Positions 17,193 through 25,537 of a DNA stretch of 64,000 nt are shown in pieces (within the stretch, counting starts at the first letter, position 1; every line of letters starts with the position of its first letter). The DNA is from CAYHVK01 sp964360255 (lineage in GTDB: Bacteria > Bdellovibrionota > Bdellovibrionia > Bdellovibrionales > UBA1609). Both the position numbers and the translations under genes were made by a program. Below the pieces are notes generated by a model. The model was not told where the DNA came from, made no database searches, and worked only from the letters and a program-made list of their open reading frames with translations. The DNA lies in assembly GCA_964360255.1 (NCBI GenBank), contig CAYHVK010000001.1:217004-281003 (forward strand), given 5' to 3'.

Positions 17193-17786
17193 TTATCTCT
17201 GCCCTCCATCTATTATGATATGCGCAGAGACTTTAATTTTATCTTTGACTGAAGCAATCACAATAGAAGGATCCGGTATATGAAGATCTTTTATCGAAAG
17301 ATCCCCGTTTAAATCAAAAATAATTTTTTCATTATTACGACTGCCCTTAACTGTAAGCTGTATAGCATTTTCGACTCCCCGAATGACTAAAACCGCAGGC
17401 ACTTGAACTGGAGTGCCAGTTAAAGGAATAGCATTATTTAAAGTGATACGAATACTTGGATTATTTTTAGCATCAAGGCAATAGTCCCACATTTTCTCGT
17501 TGCGGCCATCAATGTCAGTATCTAGATCTTGAGTCGCAAAATCAACACTGGCACCGGCCAATAACTCGTCACCTTTGAGCTGCCCCTGCAGGTTGTAGTT
17601 TTTTACAAATCCTTCAAATGAAGTTGTGACAAGCCCAAATTTTGTACTCGCCATATCAAAGCGTAAGAATGACTCAGCTTTTTTAGCCTCTTTGTAGTTC
17701 GCATTTTTAAAAGAATGCGTTTCGCCCGAGCTAAAACCCGGAGCGCTCAAAATTAAAAGAAGAATAGCAAGATTTAGAAATTTCAT
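17193..17786 (-). CDS. YceI-family periplasmic lipid-binding protein
   Basis: 197 residues starting at an ATG 13 bases after the oxidoreductase stop (AAAGGGTACTT before it). Signal peptide about 1-20, then a YceI-type lipocalin-like barrel: ESFLRFDMASTKFGLVTTSFEGF, DELLAGASVDFATQDLDTDIDGRNEKMWDYCLDA in pieces, SIRITL. YceI proteins bind polyisoprenoid or amphiphilic lipids. As last gene of the polyketide synthase operon it could carry or store the lipid-like product in the periplasm; that link is inferred from position. Confidence 0.85.
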   Translation of the reverse strand: MKFLNLAILLLILSAPGFSSGETHSFKNANYKEAKKAESFLRFDMASTKFGLVTTSFEGFVKNYNLQGQLKGDELLAGASVDFATQDLDTDIDGRNEKMWDYCLDAKNNPSIRITLNNAIPLTGTPVQVPAVLVIRGVENAIQLTVKGSRNNEKIIFDLNGDLSIKDLHIPDPSIVIASVKDKIKVSAHIIIDGGQR

Positions 17787-17799
17787 AAGTACCCTTTGA

Positions 17800-18978
17800 T
17801 TAGAGAAGTTTAAAAAATCCTTGAAACGGGGAATAAATATTACCAATAATGCCAATAAAAGCGTCGGCGCGGCGTTGGCGCGTAAGTAAAAATCGCGCTA
17901 TAACTTCGATAAGCTTCGGATGACGTATCAATATTTGAAAAAAACGATTGAGGCGAATTTTATTACGCAATACTTTTGAATACTGACGCTCGTATTCTAC
18001 AAAAACTTTCTTTTCAATATGAAGAGATTGTGAGAATGACTTCTCTATTTGTTCAGCCAGCAACTGAGATGAAAGCAAAGCGTTATACATTCCCTCCCCA
18101 GTTAAGGGGTCAACAAAACCTGCTGCATCACCAATCAGCGCCACATTATGTGCCGGAATGATTGATTTTGTACGATGTTGAATTGGATACGCTGCAGTTA
18201 TGACCTTTGCATCCTCAAAGGGTTTAAATCGCGCCTTTAAATGTGCCGACTGACTTATATAGTGATTGAGAGCATTGAGTGGACTACCCAATGCCTGCAA
18301 CTCACCCGCATCTAATACGAGAGAAAAATTCATCTCTCGCTCGCCAGTGGGATTGATTCCGATATAAGCGCCATTTTCAAATATATGCATCTCACCTTGT
18401 CTGATATTGAGGCCTGGCATATTCACATAAGCATGCAGAGCCACGCGACGCTCAGATACTGCAACATCATTATCGAGAGCTTTTGAGACAATCGACTTTC
18501 GGCCATCAGCTCCAACTAAAACCCGCGTCGTATACTTGGTAGTATTCGTTTCAACCACCCAGTGCTCACCTGATTTAGAAATCTTCTTAACTTCTTCACC
18601 AAATTTGACTGTAGCACCCGACTCGACAGCTAGATTTACAAGCCTTGCATCGAACAACTCACGATTTACAGCAACCCCGTGAAACATTTCTCTATAAGGG
18701 AATTCAGTCACAACTTCTGTCTGCTGTGCCGTTACAATCAGCATTCCTTTAACTGGCAGAAACGTGCCTATAATCTGATCTTGCAAACCTTCTCTTTCGA
18801 GAAGATCCACCCCAAGTGGACAAAGATATTCACCACAGACTTTGCGCTTTAGCTTTGTAGATTTCTCAAGCAATGTGACCTGCAAACCGGCTCGCGCCAG
18901 CTTGTGGGATAAAAAAGATCCGGCAGGTCCGGCACCAATAATGAGAACGTCTAGAACTTGTTTCACAATTACTCCCAA
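17800..18978 (-). CDS. FAD-dependent oxidoreductase (geranylgeranyl reductase / monooxygenase type)
   Basis: 392 residues: N-terminal dinucleotide fold VLIIGAGPAGSFLSHKLA (9-26), a KRKVCGEYLCP segment as in geranylgeranyl-reductase-like enzymes, VGADGRKSIV, and the FAD-pyrophosphate motif LIGDAAGFVDPLTGEGM. Family members hydroxylate aromatic rings or reduce isoprenoid double bonds. Its start overlaps the type III PKS end by ten bases, so it probably tailors the polyketide, for example oxidising a resorcinol or pyrone to a quinone. A methyltransferase often found in such clusters is absent. Confidence 0.87.
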   Translation of the reverse strand: MGVIVKQVLDVLIIGAGPAGSFLSHKLARAGLQVTLLEKSTKLKRKVCGEYLCPLGVDLLEREGLQDQIIGTFLPVKGMLIVTAQQTEVVTEFPYREMFHGVAVNRELFDARLVNLAVESGATVKFGEEVKKISKSGEHWVVETNTTKYTTRVLVGADGRKSIVSKALDNDVAVSERRVALHAYVNMPGLNIRQGEMHIFENGAYIGINPTGEREMNFSLVLDAGELQALGSPLNALNHYISQSAHLKARFKPFEDAKVITAAYPIQHRTKSIIPAHNVALIGDAAGFVDPLTGEGMYNALLSSQLLAEQIEKSFSQSLHIEKKVFVEYERQYSKVLRNKIRLNRFFQILIRHPKLIEVIARFLLTRQRRADAFIGIIGNIYSPFQGFFKLL

Positions 18979-20024
18979 CGCAACAAGAGACTTTGTGCTG
19001 AGAAACCGGGCCCAAAAGCTAACATGTAACCCAACTCTCCAGCCGCATGTGGCTTTGCCATAACTCTCTCTAAAATATGAAGAATAGTGGCACTTGAAAG
19101 ATTTCCGCGCTCGTTTAAAACTGCTTTGGAGTCCGAAATATCCTTACCAAAACGACCAATATAATCCTCTACCCTTGATATAATTTTTTTGCCGCCAGGA
19201 TGAAACATGTAATTATGCACATCTTCAACCTGCAACTTGTTACGCTCTAGAAAAGGCAAAAATAATTGTGGGAAGTGCTCTTGAATTGTATCTGGCACAT
19301 CACGGTCGAGAACAATTTTGAATCCTGAATTGCGCAGCTCATAACCCATAAGATGGGTTGTATTACCAAAGTGGTACATGTCTGTATCAACAATTCTTGG
19401 GCCAACACGATCATCTTCTTGAGCTAAAATAACTGCCGCTGCTCCATCGGCAAAAATGGCTGTGCTCACTAAATTCTCCATAGAAAAATCATCGATCTGA
19501 AAAGTAATACTTGGCAGCTCAACAGACACAATGGCCGCTTTAGCTTTTGGGTTGGCTTTTAAATAGTCGTTAGCATAAATCAGAGCCGAAATACCGGCGG
19601 CGCACCCCATCTCTGTGACTGGTAGGCGCTTAATATTTTTGCGCAGACCCAGCTTATCGACCAGGTAGGCGTCAACCGACGGAATCATAAACCCTGTGCA
19701 ACTCGTTGTAATAATGAAGTCGAGCTCATTAGGATGCGTGCCGCTTTCTGCTAAGGCCTTTCTGAGGGCCTTTTCTGCCAAATCTATTGCCGCATGGATG
19801 TAGAGATCGTTCTTTTCTTTAAAAGACTGATTTTTAAACACCGTTTCTAGCGGAAAGGCTGAATGTCTCTTTTTGATTTCTGCCCCTTTAAATATTTTAA
19901 GGGCCATTCTTCTGACTTCAGGTTCAACATGAGACAGCCAGAGCCGATCAGCAGCCTCGGTTATCTCTTCTGTTGTATATTCGTAGCCAGGAAGAACTGT
20001 AGAGACACCTAATATTTTAGACAT
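18969..20024 (-). CDS. Type III polyketide synthase (chalcone/stilbene synthase superfamily)
   Basis: 351-residue thiolase-fold enzyme that extends an acyl-CoA with malonyl-CoA to give alkylpyrones, alkylresorcinols or phloroglucinols. The catalytic triad is visible: Cys141 in TEMGCAAGIS, His275 in MFHPGGKK, Asn308 in ERGNLSSAT; TSCTGFMIPSVD and the C-terminal GFGPG-like loop (AFGPGFSAQSLLLRW) are also present. It leads a three-gene operon with an FAD enzyme and a YceI protein. The divergent LuxR-type membrane regulator may control it. Product unknown; a fatty acyl starter would fit a membrane lipid role. Confidence 0.93.
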   Translation of the reverse strand: MSKILGVSTVLPGYEYTTEEITEAADRLWLSHVEPEVRRMALKIFKGAEIKKRHSAFPLETVFKNQSFKEKNDLYIHAAIDLAEKALRKALAESGTHPNELDFIITTSCTGFMIPSVDAYLVDKLGLRKNIKRLPVTEMGCAAGISALIYANDYLKANPKAKAAIVSVELPSITFQIDDFSMENLVSTAIFADGAAAVILAQEDDRVGPRIVDTDMYHFGNTTHLMGYELRNSGFKIVLDRDVPDTIQEHFPQLFLPFLERNKLQVEDVHNYMFHPGGKKIISRVEDYIGRFGKDISDSKAVLNERGNLSSATILHILERVMAKPHAAGELGYMLAFGPGFSAQSLLLRWE

Positions 20025-20172
20025 GAAACCCTCTTTCTTGTTTGTTTCAGTACACTCTTATCTTCGTCTGAATTGAGAATTTTAAAATCCGATAGAACTT
20101 GTATAAAAAGAGCTTAAGATTTCAATACGTTGCCTGTAGCATAGGGGGATCTTTTTATGTTGGAGCAAAAGT

Positions 20173-20697
20173 ATGCATGCATTTTTAAGTCTTAATATGC
20201 GCCAAAAACTATCTGTTTTTCTCATATTGGTTCTTGCCATGGCGCTTTGGGTGATTGATGCCATCGATGATTTATCACATGGTTCGGATGCGACTCATAT
20301 TGCGACAGAGGGAATTATTCTCGCCATCATCGCATTTTGGGTCATAACAATCACACTGAGGTACTTCACGACCAATCGCCAAAACATACAGATTCGCTCT
20401 GATCTAGCTGCCGTTCGCAAAGATTTAGAGAACTACCGACGTGAAACAGCTCACCTAGCAAAAGGTCTAGGACTTAAAATTGATGAGCAGCTCGAAAAGT
20501 GGCAAATGACTAAGGCCGAAAAAGAGGTAGCTTTGCTAGTACTAAAAGGGTTTTCAAATAAAGAGATCTCTGACATTCGCGGCACAGCAGAAAAAACGAC
20601 CATTCAGCAAGTGTCTGCTATTTATCAAAAATGCGGCCTGCACAACCGCGCCGAATTTGCCGCTTTCTTTTTAGAAGATTTATTATTGCCGCAATAA
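20173..20697 (+). CDS. Membrane-anchored LuxR-type HTH regulator
   Basis: 174 residues: two membrane helices (about 12-32 and 45-65) with a very short periplasmic loop, a coiled-coil linker (about 70-105) and a C-terminal LuxR-like HTH (about 112-165: MTKAEKEVALLVLKGFSNKE, then the recognition helix and NRAEFAAFF). It has no receiver domain. It is divergent from the polyketide synthase gene across 148 bases, so it is the natural candidate for its regulator, perhaps sensing a membrane lipid or membrane state. The link is inferred. Confidence 0.8.
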   Translation: MHAFLSLNMRQKLSVFLILVLAMALWVIDAIDDLSHGSDATHIATEGIILAIIAFWVITITLRYFTTNRQNIQIRSDLAAVRKDLENYRRETAHLAKGLGLKIDEQLEKWQMTKAEKEVALLVLKGFSNKEISDIRGTAEKTTIQQVSAIYQKCGLHNRAEFAAFFLEDLLLPQ

Positions 20698-20719
20698 CGG
20701 CTGGGCACTATAAAAAGTA

Positions 20720-21199
20720 ATGGCCCAAGATATTCCGGTAACAACTGCAGTTCGACTGCTACGTGAAAATAAAATAGATTTTGAACCCTTCTTTTACGAA
20801 TATGAAGAGAAAGGCGGAACAGCCGTTTCTTCTCGCGAGCTTGGCTTCGACGAACACATCATTATTAAAACTCTAGTGATGGAAGATGATGCCAAGAAAC
20901 CCATGATTGTGCTTATGCATGGCGATCACCAAGTTTCAACGAAGCAACTGGCTCGTGAATTGGGCGTAAAATCTGTGAAGCCTTGCGAGCCTGAAATCGC
21001 CAATCGTCATTCGGGTTATGTCGTGGGCGGCACCTCGCCCTTCGGGACGCGCAAAACAATGCCCGTAATCGCACAAAAGACAATTGCCGATCTGCCGTTT
21101 ATTTTGATCAACGGCGGTAAACGCGGATTTTTAGTGAAAATATCAGCGGCCTCAATGCTTCAGCTGCTGAAGCCGCAGCTGTTTGAGATAACAGCCTAG
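20720..21199 (+). CDS. YbaK/EbsC-type aminoacyl-tRNA deacylase
   Basis: 159-residue YbaK-domain protein that hydrolyses mischarged tRNA, probably Cys-tRNA(Pro), in the cytoplasm. Seen: AVRLLRENKIDFEPFFYEYEE, IIKTLVMEDDAKKPMIVLMHGDHQVSTKQLA in pieces, and the conserved GGTSPFGTRKTMPV loop with the catalytic lysine region. Length is normal. It follows the LuxR-type gene by 22 bases and its stop overlaps that of the convergent TIGR02147 gene by four bases. Confidence 0.9.
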   Translation: MAQDIPVTTAVRLLRENKIDFEPFFYEYEEKGGTAVSSRELGFDEHIIIKTLVMEDDAKKPMIVLMHGDHQVSTKQLARELGVKSVKPCEPEIANRHSGYVVGGTSPFGTRKTMPVIAQKTIADLPFILINGGKRGFLVKISAASMLQLLKPQLFEITA

Positions 21200-22017
21200 A
21201 CTTTAAAATAATCGACAACCAAACAAGCTGCGACCTCTTCGACCGAAGGCTCGATGAGTCGTCGCGAATCATGAATCATTTGATTGATGATATTTTTTAA
21301 TTTTTCGACATCTTCCTCTGACAGTGTGTGAACTGAAGTATAGCGCACCACACTTTTCTGAGCGCCGCTTCGAACTTCAATAGCTTGCGAACGCCAATTC
21401 TTATGATGAATCTCAGCGAAGAAATCTTTTTGTGGAGCATGAATCTGCGACTGAGTCGTTCGCCACTTCGACCCGTCAGCCACCACAAGACCTGCGAGCA
21501 CTAAATCATCGAGAGTTTTCTGAACCTCATCCGTTGAAATTTTAAAGTGAGTCGCAAGGGCGACGGTGGTATTGAAGCCAGGAACTGTTAAAAGCAGATG
21601 AATTGCCGAATGCATCCAGTGTGAATAATAAATCGCAGCGCGCTCTGGTTCAGATAAAGCTTCTGTGCCAAAAGATTGATTTTCATTTTGCCATCGTTCA
21701 CGGATCTCTTCGAGTTTTCTCTCGAGCAAACGTTTGAGCGTATGGCTGCCGGCACGACCCAGCAGCACGAGATGAAAAAAGAAATCTGTTTCGTTAGAAG
21801 AAAGCTCCCAAAAGGAACAAAGTCGTTCAGCTTGCTCGGGAGTGAGCTGAGTCCGCTCCGCCATGACTTGTGAGAAGTAAGCCGCCTGACAGCCAGCACT
21901 GTCGGCGAGGCGCTTTTTATAACCCCGCGATGATGCGAATTCCTTAAGAACTACACCTAAAAAGTGGCGATAGGATTTTGACTTAAATAGTTGATCTCGC
22001 GTTTGTTTTGAAAGCAT
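21196..22017 (-). CDS. TIGR02147-family HTH regulator
   Basis: 273 residues of the TIGR02147/DUF4423 type, a family concentrated in Bdellovibrio, Fibrobacter and relatives. N-terminal HTH-like region (YRHFLGVVLKEFASSRGYKKRLAD, QAAYFSQVMAERTQLTPEQA), a middle segment with YYSHWMHSAIHLLL, a second HTH (ALATHFKISTDEVQKTLDDLVLAGLV) and a C-terminal effector-like domain. Typically such genes lie beside a secreted-protein gene; here one is divergent at 22164, suggesting control of it. Ligand unknown. Confidence 0.85.
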   Translation of the reverse strand: MLSKQTRDQLFKSKSYRHFLGVVLKEFASSRGYKKRLADSAGCQAAYFSQVMAERTQLTPEQAERLCSFWELSSNETDFFFHLVLLGRAGSHTLKRLLERKLEEIRERWQNENQSFGTEALSEPERAAIYYSHWMHSAIHLLLTVPGFNTTVALATHFKISTDEVQKTLDDLVLAGLVVADGSKWRTTQSQIHAPQKDFFAEIHHKNWRSQAIEVRSGAQKSVVRYTSVHTLSEEDVEKLKNIINQMIHDSRRLIEPSVEEVAACLVVDYFKV

Positions 22018-22163
22018 CGTTTATAAATTATACAGAGAAATGGTTGAAATTTATATCTAATATGATGCGAATAGTCATTTGGTGTTTTAAACTCCCCTCA
22101 TACAAAGCCAGGCCACATTGGGTGGCATGGATATTGGAGATAATTTTAACTCAGGAGAAATCT

Positions 22164-22841
22164 ATGAAGTCCCGTAAATTACACGCACTTAAGGCGCTCG
22201 CATTAGGCTTAATTTTGGCCTCTGTCCAAGCTTTAGCTATTACTAGCTCTGGACAGATCGAGCCAAAAGAAACACCTATTCTACTCAATGGCTTTTATAC
22301 TCAGCTTGCTGAACACAAAAAGCGCTATGAAACTGAAGATGTTGAACACTTCTTTTTTTCATTCAAAGACAACGCTGATGCCGCCGTATCTGAACTTTTA
22401 ATACCGCTTTCGATAAACCCAGGTTCTAGAAAAACGGATATTTTAACTGCCAATGAATTTCTCAAGATTAAGAAAAATTTAAAAAAACGCGGTTATGAGC
22501 CATCAAAGAATTTGTATTGGGCTCCACCAGAAGATTTAGTAATTAATTATAGTGGTATTCCAGGAGCAAAACCTCAGGGAGAACCTGGTAAAAAGCCTGC
22601 GTACTATTTGCACGAAATGAAATGGGAACTGCGCGAGAACTATCAGCCTAAAGGTAAAATCCTAAAGGGCCATGATCTTTACCCCCGCGCAGTTGCAATG
22701 GGATATATTTTTCTAAGATGCGAAAAGCCTTATGCAGATTGCCGCTTAGCCAATATTTCGTTCGATACTGCCGGCATTAGCTGGGAAAGCGTTCCTGGCA
22801 CCCGCGAAGGTGGTAACTCGTCAGCTGGTGGCGGTAAGTAA
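22164..22841 (+). CDS. Secreted protein of unknown family beside the TIGR02147 regulator
   Basis: 225 residues from an ATG following TCAGGAGA; signal peptide about 1-25 (ALKALALGLILASVQALA). The mature part is hydrophilic, with two cysteines (CEKPYADC) and a glycine/serine tail (GGNSSAGGGK). The longer frame upstream has no ribosome site and would bury the signal peptide. No family recognised. Divergent pairing with the regulator is the only functional clue. Confidence 0.7.
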   Translation: MKSRKLHALKALALGLILASVQALAITSSGQIEPKETPILLNGFYTQLAEHKKRYETEDVEHFFFSFKDNADAAVSELLIPLSINPGSRKTDILTANEFLKIKKNLKKRGYEPSKNLYWAPPEDLVINYSGIPGAKPQGEPGKKPAYYLHEMKWELRENYQPKGKILKGHDLYPRAVAMGYIFLRCEKPYADCRLANISFDTAGISWESVPGTREGGNSSAGGGK

Positions 22842-22853
22842 TCACTATCTATT

Positions 22854-22880
22854 GGGGCACGTTTAAATTTAAACGGCCCC
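22854..22880. terminator. Hairpin between convergent genes
   Basis: GGGGC ... GCCCC flanks the perfect palindrome GTTTAAATTTAAAC. It lies between convergent genes and may stop both transcripts, but neither side has a T tract. Confidence 0.4.
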
Positions 22881-22887
22881 GATAAAC

Positions 22888-23841
22888 TTATTGTTTTTCG
22901 AGATAATCCTCAAGCTTATCAAACGAACCTGTCCAGCCCTGAGTCATACCGCCTCTTTCTTTTATGAAGCAGGCGAGCTCTTCTAGAGTTGTTGCGCCAT
23001 GAGGTTCCCACGTCACGGTGACGCGAGTTTGATTGTCACCCTCATCCGTAAGTTTCACCGTTGTGAGCATACTCTCAGGCCAAGTTGGAGCCAATGGATG
23101 GCGTGAGATATTGCCTTTTTCATCTCTGAAATCTTGGGTGTACACAAGAGTATCAGGTTTCTTAATTTCGATATAATGAGTCGAGCCATACATAGTGAGA
23201 TCAGCACCATTCGTCATCATATAAAATGTAGCACCGCCCGGCTTGATCTCAGATTTAATAAATTTCATCTGCATACCCGTTGGCGGGAGCCATTTTTCAA
23301 AATGCTGCGGGTCTGTCCACATCTTGAACATCACATCTAATGGAGCGTTAAACGTACGATTAATAACGAACTTCTCTTTGCCGCTCGCCTCTTTTTCAAG
23401 ATATTCAGCAAGACGATCCCAGGTTGAATTGCCGCCTGCTTTTTTAATGAACTTTTTAGTTTCTGTGGCCGCTTCGGCCGTCGCTAATGCCATTGTCATT
23501 TCCATCTGAGTTTTTTTACCCACTTCAGTGAAATTGACTGTCACTCTAAACAATGGGGGGCGATCATCGTTTCCGCCATGATCATAGACAAGGCGCGAGT
23601 ATTTTTCGACTTCGTGATAAAGAGTTTTATTTTCGTAATTTGTGCCATCTGGGCCATGCATCGTATACTTCCAGAACCCGCCGGGTTTAAGGTCTTTTGC
23701 ATGTGTAGTCAGAGTGAATCCACGGGGGCCCCACCAGAGGGCCACTTTTTTCGGATCTGTCCAGGCCTCCCAAACAGCCTTCACCGGCGCATCGTACAAA
23801 CGCGTAATTTGAATTTCATTGGGTTTATTTTTTGCGGCCAT
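22888..23841 (-). CDS. Tandem AHSA1/SRPBCC-domain protein
   Basis: 317 residues made of two AHSA1 domains: about 5-152 (ITRLYDAPVKAVWEAWTDPK, GPRGFTLTTH) and about 158-316 (INRTFNAPLDVMFKMWTDPQ, WLPPTGMQMKF, GGMTQGWTGSFDKLEDYLE in pieces). Single-domain forms are more common, so this is an internal duplication or fusion giving a built-in dimer. Its start overlaps the ArsR gene end by 17 bases. Ligand unknown. Confidence 0.88.
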   Translation of the reverse strand: MAAKNKPNEIQITRLYDAPVKAVWEAWTDPKKVALWWGPRGFTLTTHAKDLKPGGFWKYTMHGPDGTNYENKTLYHEVEKYSRLVYDHGGNDDRPPLFRVTVNFTEVGKKTQMEMTMALATAEAATETKKFIKKAGGNSTWDRLAEYLEKEASGKEKFVINRTFNAPLDVMFKMWTDPQHFEKWLPPTGMQMKFIKSEIKPGGATFYMMTNGADLTMYGSTHYIEIKKPDTLVYTQDFRDEKGNISRHPLAPTWPESMLTTVKLTDEGDNQTRVTVTWEPHGATTLEELACFIKERGGMTQGWTGSFDKLEDYLEKQ

Positions 23842-24184
23842 TTTTCTTTCCCTTCTTTTTATCTGTTACAGTTTTTAAATATTCTTCTAAACGATCAAAA
23901 CTGGCTTCCCAAAAGATTCGGTACTGCTCCATCCATTCGGATATGTCTTTAAGTGGCTCACCATTGAGTTTGCACGGACGCCATTGAGCATCACGGGTTT
24001 TTGTAATAAGCCCCGCTTTTTCTAAAACTTTCAAATGTTTGGTCACTGCCGGCAGACTCATTTCTTTTAAAAATGGTTTGGCGATATCAGTGACGTTAGC
24101 TTCACCCTGCGATAAACGCGCGATCATAGCCCGTCTTGTCGGGTCTGCGAGGGCAGCGAAGGTGAGGCTCATTTGATCTTGCAT
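23825..24184 (-). CDS. ArsR-family regulator of the tandem AHSA1 gene
   Basis: 119-residue winged-helix repressor (LTFAALADPTRRAMIARLSQ, SLPAVTKHLKVLEKAGLI, TKTRDAQWRPCKLNGEPLKD in part) with a basic C-terminal tail. No metal-binding cysteine pair. It is the first gene of its operon, opposite in order to the ArsR/AHSA1 pair at 9707-10490. A palindrome just downstream of its -10 box is a likely autoregulatory operator. Confidence 0.9.
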   Translation of the reverse strand: MQDQMSLTFAALADPTRRAMIARLSQGEANVTDIAKPFLKEMSLPAVTKHLKVLEKAGLITKTRDAQWRPCKLNGEPLKDISEWMEQYRIFWEASFDRLEEYLKTVTDKKKGKKNGRKK

Positions 24185-24202
24185 ATTATACCTTTCGGTT
24201 AA

Positions 24203-24245
24203 TTAACCAATTAGTTAAGTATAACATGAAAATAAAAAAAATCAA
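24203..24245 (-). promoter_or_regulatory. Promoter and operator of the ArsR-AHSA1 operon
   Basis: On the minus strand TTGATT, 16 bases, TATACT (24245 to 24218) forms a sigma-70 promoter. Directly after the -10 box lies the inverted repeat TTAAC-N6-GTTAA (24203-24218), overlapping a second palindrome GGTTAATTAACC (24197-24208). A repressor bound there would cover the transcription start. Confidence 0.6.
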
Positions 24246-24298
24246 TAGAGGCAAGATATTGAAATTACATAGATTTTAGACGCCAATGACGCTCAATT

Positions 24299-25420
24299 TT
24301 AATGAACAGTCGGCAAATCGATAATCACTTCGGCGCCTTCGTCGACTTTACCAATGGCCCTGATGGTTCCACCGTGAAGTTCGACGATTTTTTTGGCCGT
24401 GGCTAAGCCTAAACCGCTCCCTTGTACACCTGTGCGTTGATCGCCGCGCTCAAAGGGCTGAAAAATTATCTCTGATAATTTAGGGTCAAAGCCCAATCCA
24501 TTATCTTTAACATGCAAACGAATCCGGCCTTTTTCTTGCGTGCCGGCAATAACAATTTCGCTAGTTCGATCTTTGGCTTTGAATTTCAGACTGTTAGAAA
24601 TCAAATTTTGAAAAAGCTGACAAAAGAGAACGGCATCGCCACTATAATCAGGCAGATCTTTAATATTCACTATTGCTTTAGAATCTTGAATCTGAGCGGT
24701 TAGATTTTCTTTCGCTTCACTCGCGATTATTTTAAGCGAGAAAGTTGTGCGGGCTAAATGTTCTTTACCGATTTTGGCATAACCGAGTAATTGGTCGATC
24801 AGCTCTAGCATACGATGAGCGGTTTTTTTAATTGTGTTGACTGCCATCACAGCGACTTCCGCACTGTGATCTTGCTCTTGATCTTGCTCATCAACTATAA
24901 GGTCAGCGAAACCTATAATAGTCGCCGTCGGCGAGCGCAAATCATGAGCCGCAACGGCAGCGAAGGTTTCAAGCTCTAGATTCATTGCCACCAAAGAATC
25001 TGTAATCGAGTTGAGCTCATGTTCACGAAGGCCGACAAATTCTACTGTGGCAATAGCCGTAGCCTCATCGAAAAATTTTCCGATCAAGCGCAAATTTTCA
25101 AGGGTGGCCAGCTCTACACTCATTAACTCATCGTAAATTACATTTTTGAGAAATGAATACTCACTCATAACTTCAGAAAGAGAATAATCTGTCGACCATG
25201 AGCGCTGACGGCCGTGAGTTTTGCTAAGCTCTTCAGGGATTTTCAAAACACCGGTTTTTAAGACGTCGCATAAAGCTGAAAAAACATGTGGAATGTGATC
25301 GCGGATTGTCGTGCGGCTGAGTTCCTGCGCATCTGGCAGCTTGGCGAGAGATACTTTCTCCCAGCGGACCATTAACTTTTCTTTTGACTCAAGTAAATGC
25401 TCACAAGCCTTCATACGCAC
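24299..25420 (-). CDS. Soluble sensor histidine kinase with RsbRD-like N-terminus
   Basis: 373 residues, no membrane segment. Residues about 8-135 resemble the RsbRD N-terminal domain (LLESKEKLMVRWEKVS, YSLSEVMSEYSFLKNVIYDEL in pieces); HisKA has the phospho-His in VAAHDLRSPTATI (H159), then HATPase motifs NLISNSLKF, DNGLGFDP and GSGLGLATAKKIV. Such kinases often read cytoplasmic or stress signals. No cognate response regulator adjoins it. Confidence 0.88.
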   Translation of the reverse strand: MRMKACEHLLESKEKLMVRWEKVSLAKLPDAQELSRTTIRDHIPHVFSALCDVLKTGVLKIPEELSKTHGRQRSWSTDYSLSEVMSEYSFLKNVIYDELMSVELATLENLRLIGKFFDEATAIATVEFVGLREHELNSITDSLVAMNLELETFAAVAAHDLRSPTATIIGFADLIVDEQDQEQDHSAEVAVMAVNTIKKTAHRMLELIDQLLGYAKIGKEHLARTTFSLKIIASEAKENLTAQIQDSKAIVNIKDLPDYSGDAVLFCQLFQNLISNSLKFKAKDRTSEIVIAGTQEKGRIRLHVKDNGLGFDPKLSEIIFQPFERGDQRTGVQGSGLGLATAKKIVELHGGTIRAIGKVDEGAEVIIDLPTVH

Positions 25421-25537
25421 CTCATTGGGTATTAAGATGCATGCTACTTTGCCTTAATTGTAAGGGACTGCAAGGAGCATATTGCCCCATAAACTGGGTG
25501 CTGACTTAAAAGGCCACATTAGATATACAAACACCAT

